Below the pieces are notes generated by a model. It did no database searches, was not told where the DNA came from, and saw only the letters and a list, made by a program, of their open reading frames with translations. From contig NZ_CABGGS010000047.1 of NCBI RefSeq assembly GCF_902158555.1, positions 1 through 64,000 on the forward strand: DNA of 64,000 nt, given 5' to 3'. Source of the stretch: Klebsiella spallanzanii (lineage in GTDB: Bacteria; Pseudomonadota; Gammaproteobacteria; Enterobacterales; Enterobacteriaceae). Made by a program: the position numbers and the translations under genes. Positions 55,028 to 63,265 of the stretch are shown piece by piece (position 1 is the first letter of the stretch; each line of letters starts with the position of its first letter).

Positions 55028-55690
55028 TTAATCTTCCGATTTGTAAAAGGTAATATCCCGCGAATGAATGGAAAACGCGACTTGTACGGTTTCAACACTA
55101 TTCACGGCCGTTACCGGTTGCGGATCAAATGACGGAACACCGGACCAATAGCGATATTCTTTCGCATTAGGAACATACATGCGTAGCGGTAAAACCTGAC
55201 CATAACGATCCGCCATACTCAACACATTGTAGATCGGTAAAGAAGCATCATGGGCTAACGTGAAGGTTTGATTCTTTGCCGCCTTAAAGGTGCCAATATT
55301 ACGCTGGCGATCGTCTGCCAGAAACTGTACCTGCGCATACTGTTGTTCACCACCTGATTGCGCGACTTCCGTAATCTGTGGAATCTCAGTCCATTCAGTG
55401 ATTTTCTGTAATTTCCCGCTACCGGCATGAACAGGGAAAAAATTCCTATCGCTAGAGTTAACAACCGAAATGGTCACGCTATTTGTTGTTTGCGCGGTGA
55501 TTCTGGCAACTAAACCATCGATAAGTCCCCATCCCGAAGAAATAAGCACGACATCATCGACCTTAAGGTTATGATTTTCAGCAACGGTAAAAATAGCCCC
55601 TTCGCCATTGGAAACCGCGCTGACTGAAACTGGATTACTCAGACCGGAGCCAACAAAAACGGTCGAGCCATTAGGCAGAGCAAAAGCCAT
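55028..55690 (-). CDS. Major tail tube protein
   Basis: A 220-residue protein in the position of lambda V. It is beta-rich, with IPQITEVAQSGGEQQYAQVQFLADDRQRNIGTFKAAKNQ in the middle, a pattern found in tail tube proteins of N15- and lambda-like siphophages. It ends SIHSRDITFYKSED. GGAG precedes the ATG, and a terminator follows the gene, as expected for a protein needed in many copies. It polymerises into the hollow tube. Confidence 0.85.
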   Translation of the reverse strand: MAFALPNGSTVFVGSGLSNPVSVSAVSNGEGAIFTVAENHNLKVDDVVLISSGWGLIDGLVARITAQTTNSVTISVVNSSDRNFFPVHAGSGKLQKITEWTEIPQITEVAQSGGEQQYAQVQFLADDRQRNIGTFKAAKNQTFTLAHDASLPIYNVLSMADRYGQVLPLRMYVPNAKEYRYWSGVPSFDPQPVTAVNSVETVQVAFSIHSRDITFYKSED

Positions 55691-55814
55691 AATAATATCT
55701 CCATTATTAATATTTAAATTTTAGAATACACTTTATAAAAATCAGTTTGTTTAATTATGACTTATTGTTATGCATCATAATTATTACGTTTAAAACCAAA
55801 AGCATTTTAATTTA

Positions 55815-56234
55815 TTATGAATTTTCTGAGCTGCCATTATGCAATACGCTATCAGGGATGCGTTTTGTTAATGGTTCATTTTCAAAAATCTTCATGCCAT
55901 ACTGACCAATCCACGTCGCATTTTGATTAATATTACTAAAAATAAACTCCATAACTTCAAGCATTAACTCTTGAATTAAAGTTGCTGAGTTATCACGGCA
56001 CCAACTTTCGATCGAAGTCAGAAGAGGGTCGGAGCCATTAGCAACGAACTGCTCGCCAATACTATAATGCTTCGTTTTATTTTCATCAGTAATGCAATGC
56101 AGCTTACTGATTTGTAGAACCTCCGCCGATGGCCCAACAGTTTGAACAGTGAGCGTTACAATTTTATTCCCTGTTTCCTCGGCAACAGTGGATGAGTAAA
56201 ACATTGAAAGAGTTAAATCATTAGATGTATACAT
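55815..56234 (-). CDS. Unknown 139-residue protein in the tail-terminator position
   Basis: A 139-residue soluble protein that I do not recognise by sequence. It lies immediately upstream of the tail tube gene, where lambda has the tail terminator U (131 residues), and has a similar size. Its N-terminal half is predicted beta (TGNKIVTLTVQTVGP) and its C-terminal half helical (ATLIQELMLEVMEFIFSNI). A headless tail needs a cap to stop tube growth, so this is the best positional candidate. It could instead be an immunity or lysis-timing protein. GGAG precedes the ATG. Confidence 0.6.
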   Translation of the reverse strand: MYTSNDLTLSMFYSSTVAEETGNKIVTLTVQTVGPSAEVLQISKLHCITDENKTKHYSIGEQFVANGSDPLLTSIESWCRDNSATLIQELMLEVMEFIFSNINQNATWIGQYGMKIFENEPLTKRIPDSVLHNGSSENS

Positions 56235-56319
56235 TTATTTTCTCCAGGTGACAGTTACGGTACTAATCATAGTAGTATAACGTTTGAATTAATCGCATTC
56301 AGAGATTCGTCATTAAATA

Positions 56320-56862
56320 TTAAATAGCTATTCTCGCTTTCATCCAGCCATATACAAATGATTCATTGGAATCATACTTTTCAACCAGCTCCAGATAATA
56401 CTGTCCCTGGCTACAATTCAGTGCTCGAAGTAATACGTTCTCTCCCTCTTTCCCTCTGCGGATAAGATAAAGACTCAACGCATTTAAGGTTCTGGGGCCA
56501 ATAACTCCATCAGAGATGAGATCCGGATAGAGCATTCCTCGATGATTAAAAGCATTTAGCCATCGTTGAAGCCACTTGCTCGGTAATGACGGTCCCATAT
56601 TGACACCGGCATCACACAACTTTTCAGCGATAGTGGCAGATATGTCAGCAACCTGATCGAACCGGGGCGCAATCCAGTAGTCAGCATTGAGAATATCCAG
56701 CGCTCGCTGGCGCGTCAGCTTTCGCATATCGCCATCATAGCCATGGGCCCGGGCGGTCACCTGAGTAATTCCCCAGTTTGTCGGACCGCCTTTATCATCC
56801 GGATGATTTACATAACCGCCCTCCTTATCCAAAATGGTATTAAAAATGTCATCTTTGTTCAT
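56320..56862 (-). CDS. Endolysin, glycoside hydrolase family 108
   Basis: A 180-residue muramidase-type endolysin. It has the family motif EGGYVNHPDDKGGPTNWGIT near the start (catalytic Glu14), TRQRALDILNADYW, and a C-terminal peptidoglycan-binding region. It cleaves the cell-wall glycan to release particles. The start is set at the ATG at 56862. An upstream frame to 56886 adds 8 residues. An ERIC element ends 22 bases before the start, so its promoter or leader may have been changed. Confidence 0.92.
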   Translation of the reverse strand: MNKDDIFNTILDKEGGYVNHPDDKGGPTNWGITQVTARAHGYDGDMRKLTRQRALDILNADYWIAPRFDQVADISATIAEKLCDAGVNMGPSLPSKWLQRWLNAFNHRGMLYPDLISDGVIGPRTLNALSLYLIRRGKEGENVLLRALNCSQGQYYLELVEKYDSNESFVYGWMKARIAI

Positions 56863-56883
56863 ACATGCCTCATTTATACCCGT

Positions 56884-57001
56884 CATACTTCAAGTTGCAT
56901 GTGCGTTGGCTTTCCTCGCTCACCCCAGTCACTTACCTGAGTAAGCTCCTGGGGATTCCCTGCGTCACCGCCTTCCTGCAACTCGAATTATTTAGGGTAT
57001 G
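56884..57001 (+). repeat. ERIC element
   Basis: A 118-base ERIC (enterobacterial repetitive intergenic consensus) copy. It contains the conserved cores cgctcaccccagtcacttac and gtaagctcctggggattc, with the terminal arms catacttcaagttgca and tgcaactcgaattatttagggtat. It lies between the holin-like gene and the endolysin and provides the holin-like stop codon. Confidence 0.92.
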
Positions 57002-57279
57002 TCGATTAAATGTGCAATATTCCCTTTCGCACGAAATACAGTAATAAAAACAAAAAAATTGACCACAACAACCAACCAGTGGGTCGACTCATACAAGCCG
57101 AATAAATAGCGAAACGGTATACTTGCGTAAGTAACCACCAGTAAATAGGCTGTACATGATACCCATGGCCGATATCTTCTGTACTGAGAACGGCGATATA
57201 GCATCAAATTCAGGGTAATAAAAGCACAGAGAACTGAATTAACCAACGCGGGAAGGTTATTTTCCATTCGGACGCTCAT
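56992..57279 (-). CDS. Holin-like protein, 3 membrane segments (ends in ERIC)
   Basis: A 95-residue membrane protein with three hydrophobic helices (LVNSVLCAFITLNLML, WVSCTAYLLVVTYASI, HWLVVVVNFFVFITVF), matching small phage holins. Its last codons (ATA CCC TAA) lie inside the ERIC element, so the original C-terminus may have been lost. It overlaps the upstream holin-like gene by 23 bases. Holins pore the inner membrane to let the endolysin out. An inner ATG at 57267 is also possible. Confidence 0.75.
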   Translation of the reverse strand: MSVRMENNLPALVNSVLCAFITLNLMLYRRSQYRRYRPWVSCTAYLLVVTYASIPFRYLFGLYESTHWLVVVVNFFVFITVFRAKGNIAHLIDIP

Positions 57280-57649
57280 TATTATGCCGGGTTAATATTT
57301 TGTATAAATCGGTTAGCTCTTGATTATTCAGAAACGTGAGGATCTTAATAATAAGTGCAGATATCAGCACCGCGCCCAGCGCGTCTAATGGCCTTTCACT
57401 ATACCCTGTCCAGGATGCCAGTTTCGTCCCGATTAACCCGGCTCCCAGGACACCAACAATAAAGGAAGTCATGAAATAAGCGGCCAATCGAAAGCGGGTA
57501 ATATTTACCGCAGTTGCCACATAAAATACCGCACCAGCAAAAGCCCCAAAAACAACGCCATAATCAATACCTGTTACCAACCCAAACATACCAGCTCCCA
57601 TTAATCCACCAGCAACAACTAGCGATGTACCGGAAACAGGATCAGACAT
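57257..57649 (-). CDS. Holin-like membrane protein
   Basis: A 130-residue protein with four hydrophobic stretches (VVAGGLMGAGMFGLVTGI, VVFGAFAGAVFYVATAV, AAYFMTSFIVGVLGAGLIG, LDALGAVLISALIIKILTF) and a charged C-terminal tail ending NNERPNGK. This is a putative phage-holin pattern. A strong GGGAGGATAA site precedes the ATG. Two adjacent membrane proteins before the endolysin suggest a holin plus antiholin or pinholin pair. Confidence 0.78.
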   Translation of the reverse strand: MSDPVSGTSLVVAGGLMGAGMFGLVTGIDYGVVFGAFAGAVFYVATAVNITRFRLAAYFMTSFIVGVLGAGLIGTKLASWTGYSERPLDALGAVLISALIIKILTFLNNQELTDLYKILTRHNNERPNGK

Positions 57650-57726
57650 TTATCCTCCCTTCTTTCACTGTGAGTGATGATGGTGAATACCGAAGTGCAG
57701 AGTAATTTTTCATACTTACACTATGG

Positions 57727-58089
57727 TTACCTCGCCGTAATTTTCTTTCTTTTTTGTAAACCAAGTGCATAGATCGCCCGATGGCAAAGATAGTCAGCGG
57801 ATTCTATATATTTATGCCCGAACTCTTGTTGATAAATAATTGCCGCTCGCTCAATTTGGCGTTTGTATTCTTCACGTTGCCAGATAGCATCCTGAGCAAT
57901 AAATTTTATTGGCACAGCGTTATCAATAGAGTCCGGCGTATGATGTACTCCTTTGGCCTGAATCTGAGCGCGACCAGGCGTCGGTCGATGCAGAACGTCT
58001 GCAGTGAGGGTTTCAGGATTTTGCAAGTGCGAGCGACGTTCACGGCGTCGGCCCGCTGCAGAACCTTTAAACGCGGTTCGACGGGACAT
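57727..58089 (-). CDS. Basic 120-residue protein at the head of the lysis-tail operon
   Basis: A 120-residue, strongly basic protein. The start at 58089 has TAAGGAGG, one of the best ribosome-binding sites in the cluster. The N-terminal third is Arg-rich (SRRTAFKGSAAGRRRERRSHL). The C-terminal part is helical (REEYKRQIERAAIIYQQEFG) and ends in a Lys/Arg-rich tail. I do not recognise the family. Its place, first in the operon and just after the repressor operators, suggests a transcription activator or antiterminator of the lysis-tail genes, which is inference from context. Confidence 0.6.
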   Translation of the reverse strand: MSRRTAFKGSAAGRRRERRSHLQNPETLTADVLHRPTPGRAQIQAKGVHHTPDSIDNAVPIKFIAQDAIWQREEYKRQIERAAIIYQQEFGHKYIESADYLCHRAIYALGLQKRKKITAR

Positions 58090-58278
58090 AGCGGCCTCCT
58101 TAATGATCTTTGGTGGTACGGTCATAGCGGAGACATTCGCTTAAACGAGCCTTATTGAAAACCCCATCCCAAAGTTCATTATTTGAGGAAACTGGCTTTT
58201 CAGCCACGTAGATTCATTACTGAATCGTTGTATCTCATCATCAGGATGATTGAGGTAAATCGTGTTGATGAAATAAAG

Positions 58279-58293
58279 ATACCTAAAGGTTAT
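58279..58293. promoter_or_regulatory. Putative repressor operator A
   Basis: atacctaaaggttat: half sites ATACCT and AGGTTAT about a 2-base centre. It resembles the site at 59285-59300 upstream of the repressor, and lies ~190 bases before the first lysis-tail gene. Confidence 0.45.
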
Positions 58294-58303
58294 TCAAAAA
58301 TAA

Positions 58304-58317
58304 ATACCTGTGGGTAT
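58304..58317. promoter_or_regulatory. Putative repressor operator B
   Basis: atacctgtgggtat: ATACC and GGTAT half sites with near-perfect symmetry. Its centre is about 24-25 bases from site A, close to two and a half helical turns, in the promoter region of the lysis-tail operon. Confidence 0.5.
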
Positions 58318-58399
58318 ATTTTTCTGTTAAAACTTGTAATCACATGAAAAAAAAAGGATTTTTACATGTAACTCATTTGACAGGAGAGTCGCAAAGGGG

Positions 58400-58483
58400 A
58401 TGGAAGAGTACAAGTGTTGCCCATGCGATGCCATAAGCAACCCTGATAGCGGAGTCCGTGGAGCCTTCTCAACAAGGCACTAA
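58400..58483 (+). CDS. Possible 27-residue Cys-containing peptide
   Basis: A short frame on the plus strand: ATG at 58400 after AAAGGGG, encoding MEEYKCCPCDAISNPDSG and on to TRH-stop at 58483. It has three Cys in the first eight residues, so a small zinc or redox site is possible. It is antisense to the direction of the cluster, in the gap between repressor and operon. It could be chance. Confidence 0.3.
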   Translation: MEEYKCCPCDAISNPDSGVRGAFSTRH

Positions 58484-58493
58484 CATAACGCAT

Positions 58494-58513
58494 CTGCACG
58501 CCTGAGCGTGCAG
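58494..58513 (-). terminator. Hairpin after repressor gene
   Basis: A perfect 8-bp stem (ctgcacgc / gcgtgcag) with the loop ctga, 10 bases downstream of the repressor stop. It has no T run, but its position suggests it separates the repressor transcript from the lysis-tail operon. Confidence 0.5.
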
Positions 58514-58523
58514 ACAACTACAC

Positions 58524-59225
58524 TCAAACAAAGCGTTTAACGCTGTGGCTATAGATAACGCGGCCGATAATCTTCAGATACTGTTCATGGCTTTCGCCAA
58601 TCGTCCAGTCGGCATATTTGCTGTTATCTGAATGAACCAGCAGCCCTTCCGCCGTGAACTGAAGACGCTTCACCAGAACCGCGCCTTTAAATGAGAAGAC
58701 ATAGATGCCGTCACCCTCGAAGTAGTCTTTCGAGACATCAATAAAGATATAGTCGCCAGTTTCAATCGTGCCTGACATGCTATCGCCGGATACCGTGATC
58801 ACTTTGATATGCTCTGCGGGCCGGTTACCAAAAAGCCTGAGCGCGCCGACGGAGTCATAGGTGATACTGCTGACGGTTTCATCAACTTCACTTGAGACAA
58901 TACAACCGGATCCGGCGCTGGCTTGTGCATCCAGAACTTCAATAACGTATTGTATCTGTGGTGAATTTTCCACTCGTTCGCCCACGCTATCAATACTCCC
59001 GGTAATACCGTCCATCCATCCACGCGGCAGATTGAATGAAGATTCAATAAGTTCGACCATCTCGTCAGCTATCCTTTTCTTTTGCTTCTTACCTTCGGGG
59101 TAGAGCATCCGTGAGACATAAGAAGGCTCCCGACCAATAGTTCGGGCCACATCAACGGCTTTTCCGCCACATAAATTATCGCGGATATAGAGCAGGCGTT
59201 GCCGCCGGATTTCGTATTTGTCCAT
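58524..59225 (-). CDS. CI/LexA-like repressor with S24 autocleavage domain
   Basis: A 233-residue phage-type repressor. The N-terminal DNA-binding domain is at residues ~5-70 (CGGKAVDVARTIGREPSYVSRM as HTH). The C-terminal S24 peptidase has a cleavage site ASAG (Ala104-Gly105), Ser149 in SGDSMSG and Lys186 in VLVKRL. RecA-stimulated self-cleavage would derepress the cluster during the SOS response. The start at 59225 is the ATG after an open frame reaching 59273. The RBS is weak, fitting low expression. It shares its strand with the lysis-tail genes, unlike the usual divergent layout. Confidence 0.9.
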   Translation of the reverse strand: MDKYEIRRQRLLYIRDNLCGGKAVDVARTIGREPSYVSRMLYPEGKKQKKRIADEMVELIESSFNLPRGWMDGITGSIDSVGERVENSPQIQYVIEVLDAQASAGSGCIVSSEVDETVSSITYDSVGALRLFGNRPAEHIKVITVSGDSMSGTIETGDYIFIDVSKDYFEGDGIYVFSFKGAVLVKRLQFTAEGLLVHSDNSKYADWTIGESHEQYLKIIGRVIYSHSVKRFV

Positions 59226-59284
59226 AGGAGCGATTTTAACGTCATTTACCCTCAGATGGGCAAAATATAGCAAACGCTCATAAA

Positions 59285-59300
59285 ATTACCTACAGGTAAT
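59285..59300. promoter_or_regulatory. Putative repressor operator C (repressor promoter)
   Basis: attacctacaggtaat: perfect half sites ATTACCT and AGGTAAT about a 2-base centre, 60-75 bases before the repressor start. It matches sites A and B upstream of the lysis-tail operon, as expected for autoregulation. Confidence 0.6.
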
Positions 59301-59712
59301 TATCATCAATGTCCACGCTTCATCATCTTCCTGGTGCCGAACGGAGATCGGCAACATTGCTACTTATGGAAAAATGAAGCCTTCGATTTTGGTGTAGGGT
59401 GTCGTTCATACATGAACACCTATGCAATAAGTTGAATTAATTTATCTAAACTATGGATTTTGTAGCCACCGGAGATCAAAAAATCATGTTCCTGTGGCGT
59501 CTATACTTAAGCTGTTAGCCGCAAACAAAGTAACCCTGTCAGAAACCAAGCGGGCAGCGTACCACTGACCATATGGCAAGCGAAAAATGAACGTCTAAGG
59601 TGTCATGGAATCACGACAGGCGAGTTCCGGAGAACGCATGAACAAGTGTTCAGATTGCGTCTCTGAACATAAAAATATTTTTTATCAAACATTAAGCAAT
59701 GTGAGTATTGAT
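59301..59712. other. Gap between tail cluster and nifJ
   Basis: A ~410-base gap marking the right-hand joint of the tail cluster. It contains a palindrome gttcat-ac-atgaac at 59404-59417, a possible regulator site for nifJ, but no gene, tRNA or convincing att repeat. The nifJ frame is open from 59605, but the conserved start is 59713. Confidence 0.45.
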
Positions 59713-62700
59713 ATGATCACTATCGACGGTAATGGCGCGGTCGCTTCAGTCGCGTTTCGCACCAGTGAAGTTATCGCCATCTACCCGATTACGCCCAGCT
59801 CAACGATGGCAGAGCAAGCGGACGCCTGGGCTGGCAACGGGCTGAAAAACGTCTGGGGCGACGTTCCCCGCGTCGTCGAAATGCAGTCGGAAGCCGGGGC
59901 CATTGGCGCCGTACACGGCGCGCTGCAAACCGGCGCCCTCTCGACTTCTTTTACTTCATCGCAGGGCTTACTGCTGATGATCCCGACGCTGTACAAACTG
60001 GCTGGCCAACTAATGCCGTTTGTTCTGCACGTCGCTGCGCGTACCGTGGCCACCCACGCGCTCTCTATCTTTGGCGATCACTCAGACGTGATGGCCGTGC
60101 GTCAGACCGGCTGCGCGATGCTCTGCGCCAGCAGCGTCCAGGAAGCGCAGGATTTTGCCCTGATTTCGCACATCGCGACGCTGCAAAGCCGGGTACCATT
60201 TATTCATTTCTTTGATGGTTTCCGCACTTCGCACGAGATCAACAAAATCGCTCCGCTGGCCGACGATACCCTCCGCAGCCTGCTGCCGCAGGACAAAATC
60301 GATGAACATCGCCAGCGCGCGCTGAATCCGGAACATCCGGTGATCCGCGGCACCTCGGCTAACCCGGACACTTACTTCCAGTCCCGCGAAGCAACTAACC
60401 CGTGGTACGACGCGGTCTACGAGCACGTTGAAACCGCGATGGACGATTTCGCCGCTGCCACCGGGCGCCAGTACAAGCCGTTTGAGTTCTACGGTCATCC
60501 GCAGGCAGAACGCGTCATTGTGATCATGGGCTCTGCAATTGGCACCTGTGAAGAAGTGGTTGAAGAACTGCTGAGCCGCGGCGAAAAAGTCGGCGTGCTG
60601 AAAGTTCGTCTTTACCGCCCCTTCTCCGCCGCTCATCTGTTGGAAGTCCTGCCGGAAAGCACCCGCGCCGTCGCGGTTCTGGACCGCACTAAGGAACCAG
60701 GGGCTCAGGCGGAACCGCTGTATCTCGACGTGATGACCGCCCTCGCGGAAGCCTTCAATCGCGGCGAGCGCGAAACTCTGCCACGCACCATCGGCGGTCG
60801 TTATGGACTGTCGTCCAAAGAGTTCGGCCCGGAGTGCGTGCTGGCGATCTTCAACGAACTGAGCGCCGCCAAACCTAAGCCGCGCTTTACCGTTGGCATC
60901 TACGACGACGTGACCAACCTTTCCCTGCCGCTGGTGGAAAATACCCTGCCCTCGGAAGCGAAGCTGGAAGCGTTGTTCTACGGTCTCGGCAGCGACGGCA
61001 GCGTTTCGGCGACCAAAAACAACATCAAGATTATCGGTAACTCAACGCCGTGGTTCTCGCAGGGCTATTTCGTCTATGACTCGAAAAAAGCCGGCGGCCT
61101 GACGGTTTCGCACCTGCGCGTCAGCGAGAAGCCGATTCGTTCTTCTTATCTGATTTCGCAGGCGGATTTCGTCGGCTGCCATCAGTTGCAGTTTATCGAC
61201 AAGTATCAGATGGTCGAGCGGCTGAAGCCCGGCGGTATTTTCCTGCTCAACACGCCTTATAGCGCTGATGAAGTCTGGTCGCGTCTGCCGCAGGAAGTGC
61301 AGGCAACGCTGAATCAGAAAAAAGCACGCTTCTATGTCGTCAACGCGGCAAAAATCGCCCGCGAATGCAGCCTCGGCGCGCGTATTAATACCGTTATGCA
61401 GATGGCATTTTTCCACCTGACGCAAATCCTGCCGGGCGATAACGCCCTGGCGGAGCTGCAGGGCGCTATTGCCAAAAGCTATAGCAGCAAAGGTCAGGAA
61501 CTGGTGGAACGTAACTGGCAGGCGCTGGCGATGGCCCGCGAATCGCTGGCGGAAGTACCGCTGCAGCAGGTCGATGCCAATAGCCCGAACCGTCCGCCGG
61601 TAGTATCCGATGCCGCGCCGGATTTCGTCAAAACCGTGACCGCCGCCATGCTGGCAGGGCTAGGCGACGCGCTGCCGGTTTCCGCTCTGCCGCCGGACGG
61701 CACCTGGCCAATGGGCACCACTCGTTGGGAAAAACGCAATATTGCCGAAGAGATCCCAATCTGGAAGGAAGAACTCTGCACCCAGTGTAACCATTGCGTC
61801 GCCGCCTGCCCGCACTCGGCGATCCGCGCTAAAGTGGTCTCCCCGGAAGCGATGGAAAACGCCCCGACCAGCCTGCACTCTCTGGATGTGAAATCCCGCG
61901 ATATGCGCGGACAGAAATACGTATTGCAGGTCGCGCCGGAAGATTGCACCGGCTGTAATCTGTGCGTCGAAGTGTGCCCGGCAAAAGACCGACAGAACCC
62001 GGAAATCAAGGCCATCAATATGATGTCGCGCCTTGAGCACGTTGAAGAAGAGAAAGTGAATTATGACTACTTCCTCAACCTGCCGGAAATTGACCGCAGC
62101 AAGCTGGAACGTATTGATATCCGCACCTCGCAGCTGATCAGCCCGCTGTTCGAATACTCCGGGGCCTGCTCCGGCTGCGGCGAAACGCCTTATATCAAAC
62201 TTCTGACCCAGCTTTACGGCGACCGGATGCTGATCGCCAACGCTACGGGTTGTTCATCAATCTACGGCGGTAACCTGCCCTCTACGCCATATACCACGGA
62301 TGCTAACGGTCGCGGCCCGGCATGGGCGAACTCGCTGTTTGAGGATAACGCCGAATTTGGTTTGGGCTTCCGCCTTACCGTCGATCAGCATCGTCAGCGC
62401 GTTATGCGCCTGCTGTCAGAGTTTGCAGGTAAGCTTCCGGCGGAGCTGAACGACGCGCTGCATGCAGAAGCGACGCCTGAGGTGCGCCGTGAACAGGTTG
62501 CCGAACTGCGTAAGGTTCTGGCAAATGAAGAGGGTGCGAAGGAACTGTTAACAGACGCCGATGCGCTGGTAGAGAAATCTATCTGGCTGATCGGCGGCGA
62601 CGGATGGGCCTATGATATCGGCTTCGGCGGTCTCGACCATGTCCTGAGCCTGACCGAAAACGTCAATATTCTGGTGCTCGATACCCAGTGCTATTCCAAC

Positions 62701-63240
62701 ACCGGCGGCCAGGCGTCGAAGGCTACGCCGCTGGGCGCGGTCACTAAGTTTGGCGAACACGGCAAGCGCAAAGCGCGCAAAGATCTCGGCGTCAGCATGA
62801 TGATGTACGGCCATGTGTACGTCGCGCAGATTTCACTGGGCGCTCAGCTTAACCAGACGGTGAAAGCGATTCAGGAAGCAGAGGCTTATCCGGGACCGTC
62901 GCTGATTATCGCCTACAGCCCTTGCGAAGAGCACGGTTACGATCTGGCCCTAAGTCACGACCAAATGCGCCAGCTGACCGCAACCGGATTCTGGCCGCTG
63001 TATCGCTTTGATCCGCGTCGTGCTGATGAGGGTAAACTTCCGCTGGCGCTGGATTCCCGTCCGCCGTCAGATGCGCTGGCCGAGACGCTTCTTAATGAGC
63101 AACGATTCCGTCGCCTGAATGCCCAGCAGCCGGAAGTAGCGGAACAGCTGTGGAAGGACGCAACGGCGGATCTGCAGAAACGCTATAACTTCCTCGCGCA
63201 GCTGGCCGGCAAGGTGGAAAAACCGGCAACCGAAAGCTAA
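59713..63240 (+). CDS. nifJ: Pyruvate:flavodoxin/ferredoxin oxidoreductase (YdbK/NifJ)
   Basis: A 1175-residue single-chain PFOR, the length of E. coli YdbK (1174). It has an N-terminal pyrimidine-binding domain (MITIDGNGAVASVAF, YPITPSSTMAEQAD), a ferredoxin-like domain with two [4Fe-4S] motifs (CTQCNHCVAACP, CTGCNLCVEVCP), and a third cluster Cys set plus TPP-binding (GACSGCGETPY, GGDGWAYDIG, DTQCYSNTGGQ). It splits pyruvate to acetyl-CoA and CO2, reducing flavodoxin or ferredoxin. In diazotrophic Klebsiella a nifJ in the nif cluster is separate, and this one is the ydbK locus. The start at 59713 is the conserved one. Confidence 0.95.
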   Translation: MITIDGNGAVASVAFRTSEVIAIYPITPSSTMAEQADAWAGNGLKNVWGDVPRVVEMQSEAGAIGAVHGALQTGALSTSFTSSQGLLLMIPTLYKLAGQLMPFVLHVAARTVATHALSIFGDHSDVMAVRQTGCAMLCASSVQEAQDFALISHIATLQSRVPFIHFFDGFRTSHEINKIAPLADDTLRSLLPQDKIDEHRQRALNPEHPVIRGTSANPDTYFQSREATNPWYDAVYEHVETAMDDFAAATGRQYKPFEFYGHPQAERVIVIMGSAIGTCEEVVEELLSRGEKVGVLKVRLYRPFSAAHLLEVLPESTRAVAVLDRTKEPGAQAEPLYLDVMTALAEAFNRGERETLPRTIGGRYGLSSKEFGPECVLAIFNELSAAKPKPRFTVGIYDDVTNLSLPLVENTLPSEAKLEALFYGLGSDGSVSATKNNIKIIGNSTPWFSQGYFVYDSKKAGGLTVSHLRVSEKPIRSSYLISQADFVGCHQLQFIDKYQMVERLKPGGIFLLNTPYSADEVWSRLPQEVQATLNQKKARFYVVNAAKIARECSLGARINTVMQMAFFHLTQILPGDNALAELQGAIAKSYSSKGQELVERNWQALAMARESLAEVPLQQVDANSPNRPPVVSDAAPDFVKTVTAAMLAGLGDALPVSALPPDGTWPMGTTRWEKRNIAEEIPIWKEELCTQCNHCVAACPHSAIRAKVVSPEAMENAPTSLHSLDVKSRDMRGQKYVLQVAPEDCTGCNLCVEVCPAKDRQNPEIKAINMMSRLEHVEEEKVNYDYFLNLPEIDRSKLERIDIRTSQLISPLFEYSGACSGCGETPYIKLLTQLYGDRMLIANATGCSSIYGGNLPSTPYTTDANGRGPAWANSLFEDNAEFGLGFRLTVDQHRQRVMRLLSEFAGKLPAELNDALHAEATPEVRREQVAELRKVLANEEGAKELLTDADALVEKSIWLIGGDGWAYDIGFGGLDHVLSLTENVNILVLDTQCYSNTGGQASKATPLGAVTKFGEHGKRKARKDLGVSMMMYGHVYVAQISLGAQLNQTVKAIQEAEAYPGPSLIIAYSPCEEHGYDLALSHDQMRQLTATGFWPLYRFDPRRADEGKLPLALDSRPPSDALAETLLNEQRFRRLNAQQPEVAEQLWKDATADLQKRYNFLAQLAGKVEKPATES

Positions 63241-63265
63241 TTCACAGATGTTTTTTTAAGCACAC

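Noticed and set aside
59226..59330. LexA (SOS) box at the tail-cluster promoters
   Set aside because: I looked for CTGT-N8-ACAG near the repressor and near 58090-58400 and found none. Control is more likely through the self-cleaving repressor.
40023..59499. Possible att repeats flanking the tail cluster (atgttcctatgg near 40023 and atgttcctgtgg near 59488)
   Set aside because: Only 11 of 12 bases match, which is expected fairly often by chance in gaps of this size. There is no integrase or tRNA nearby.
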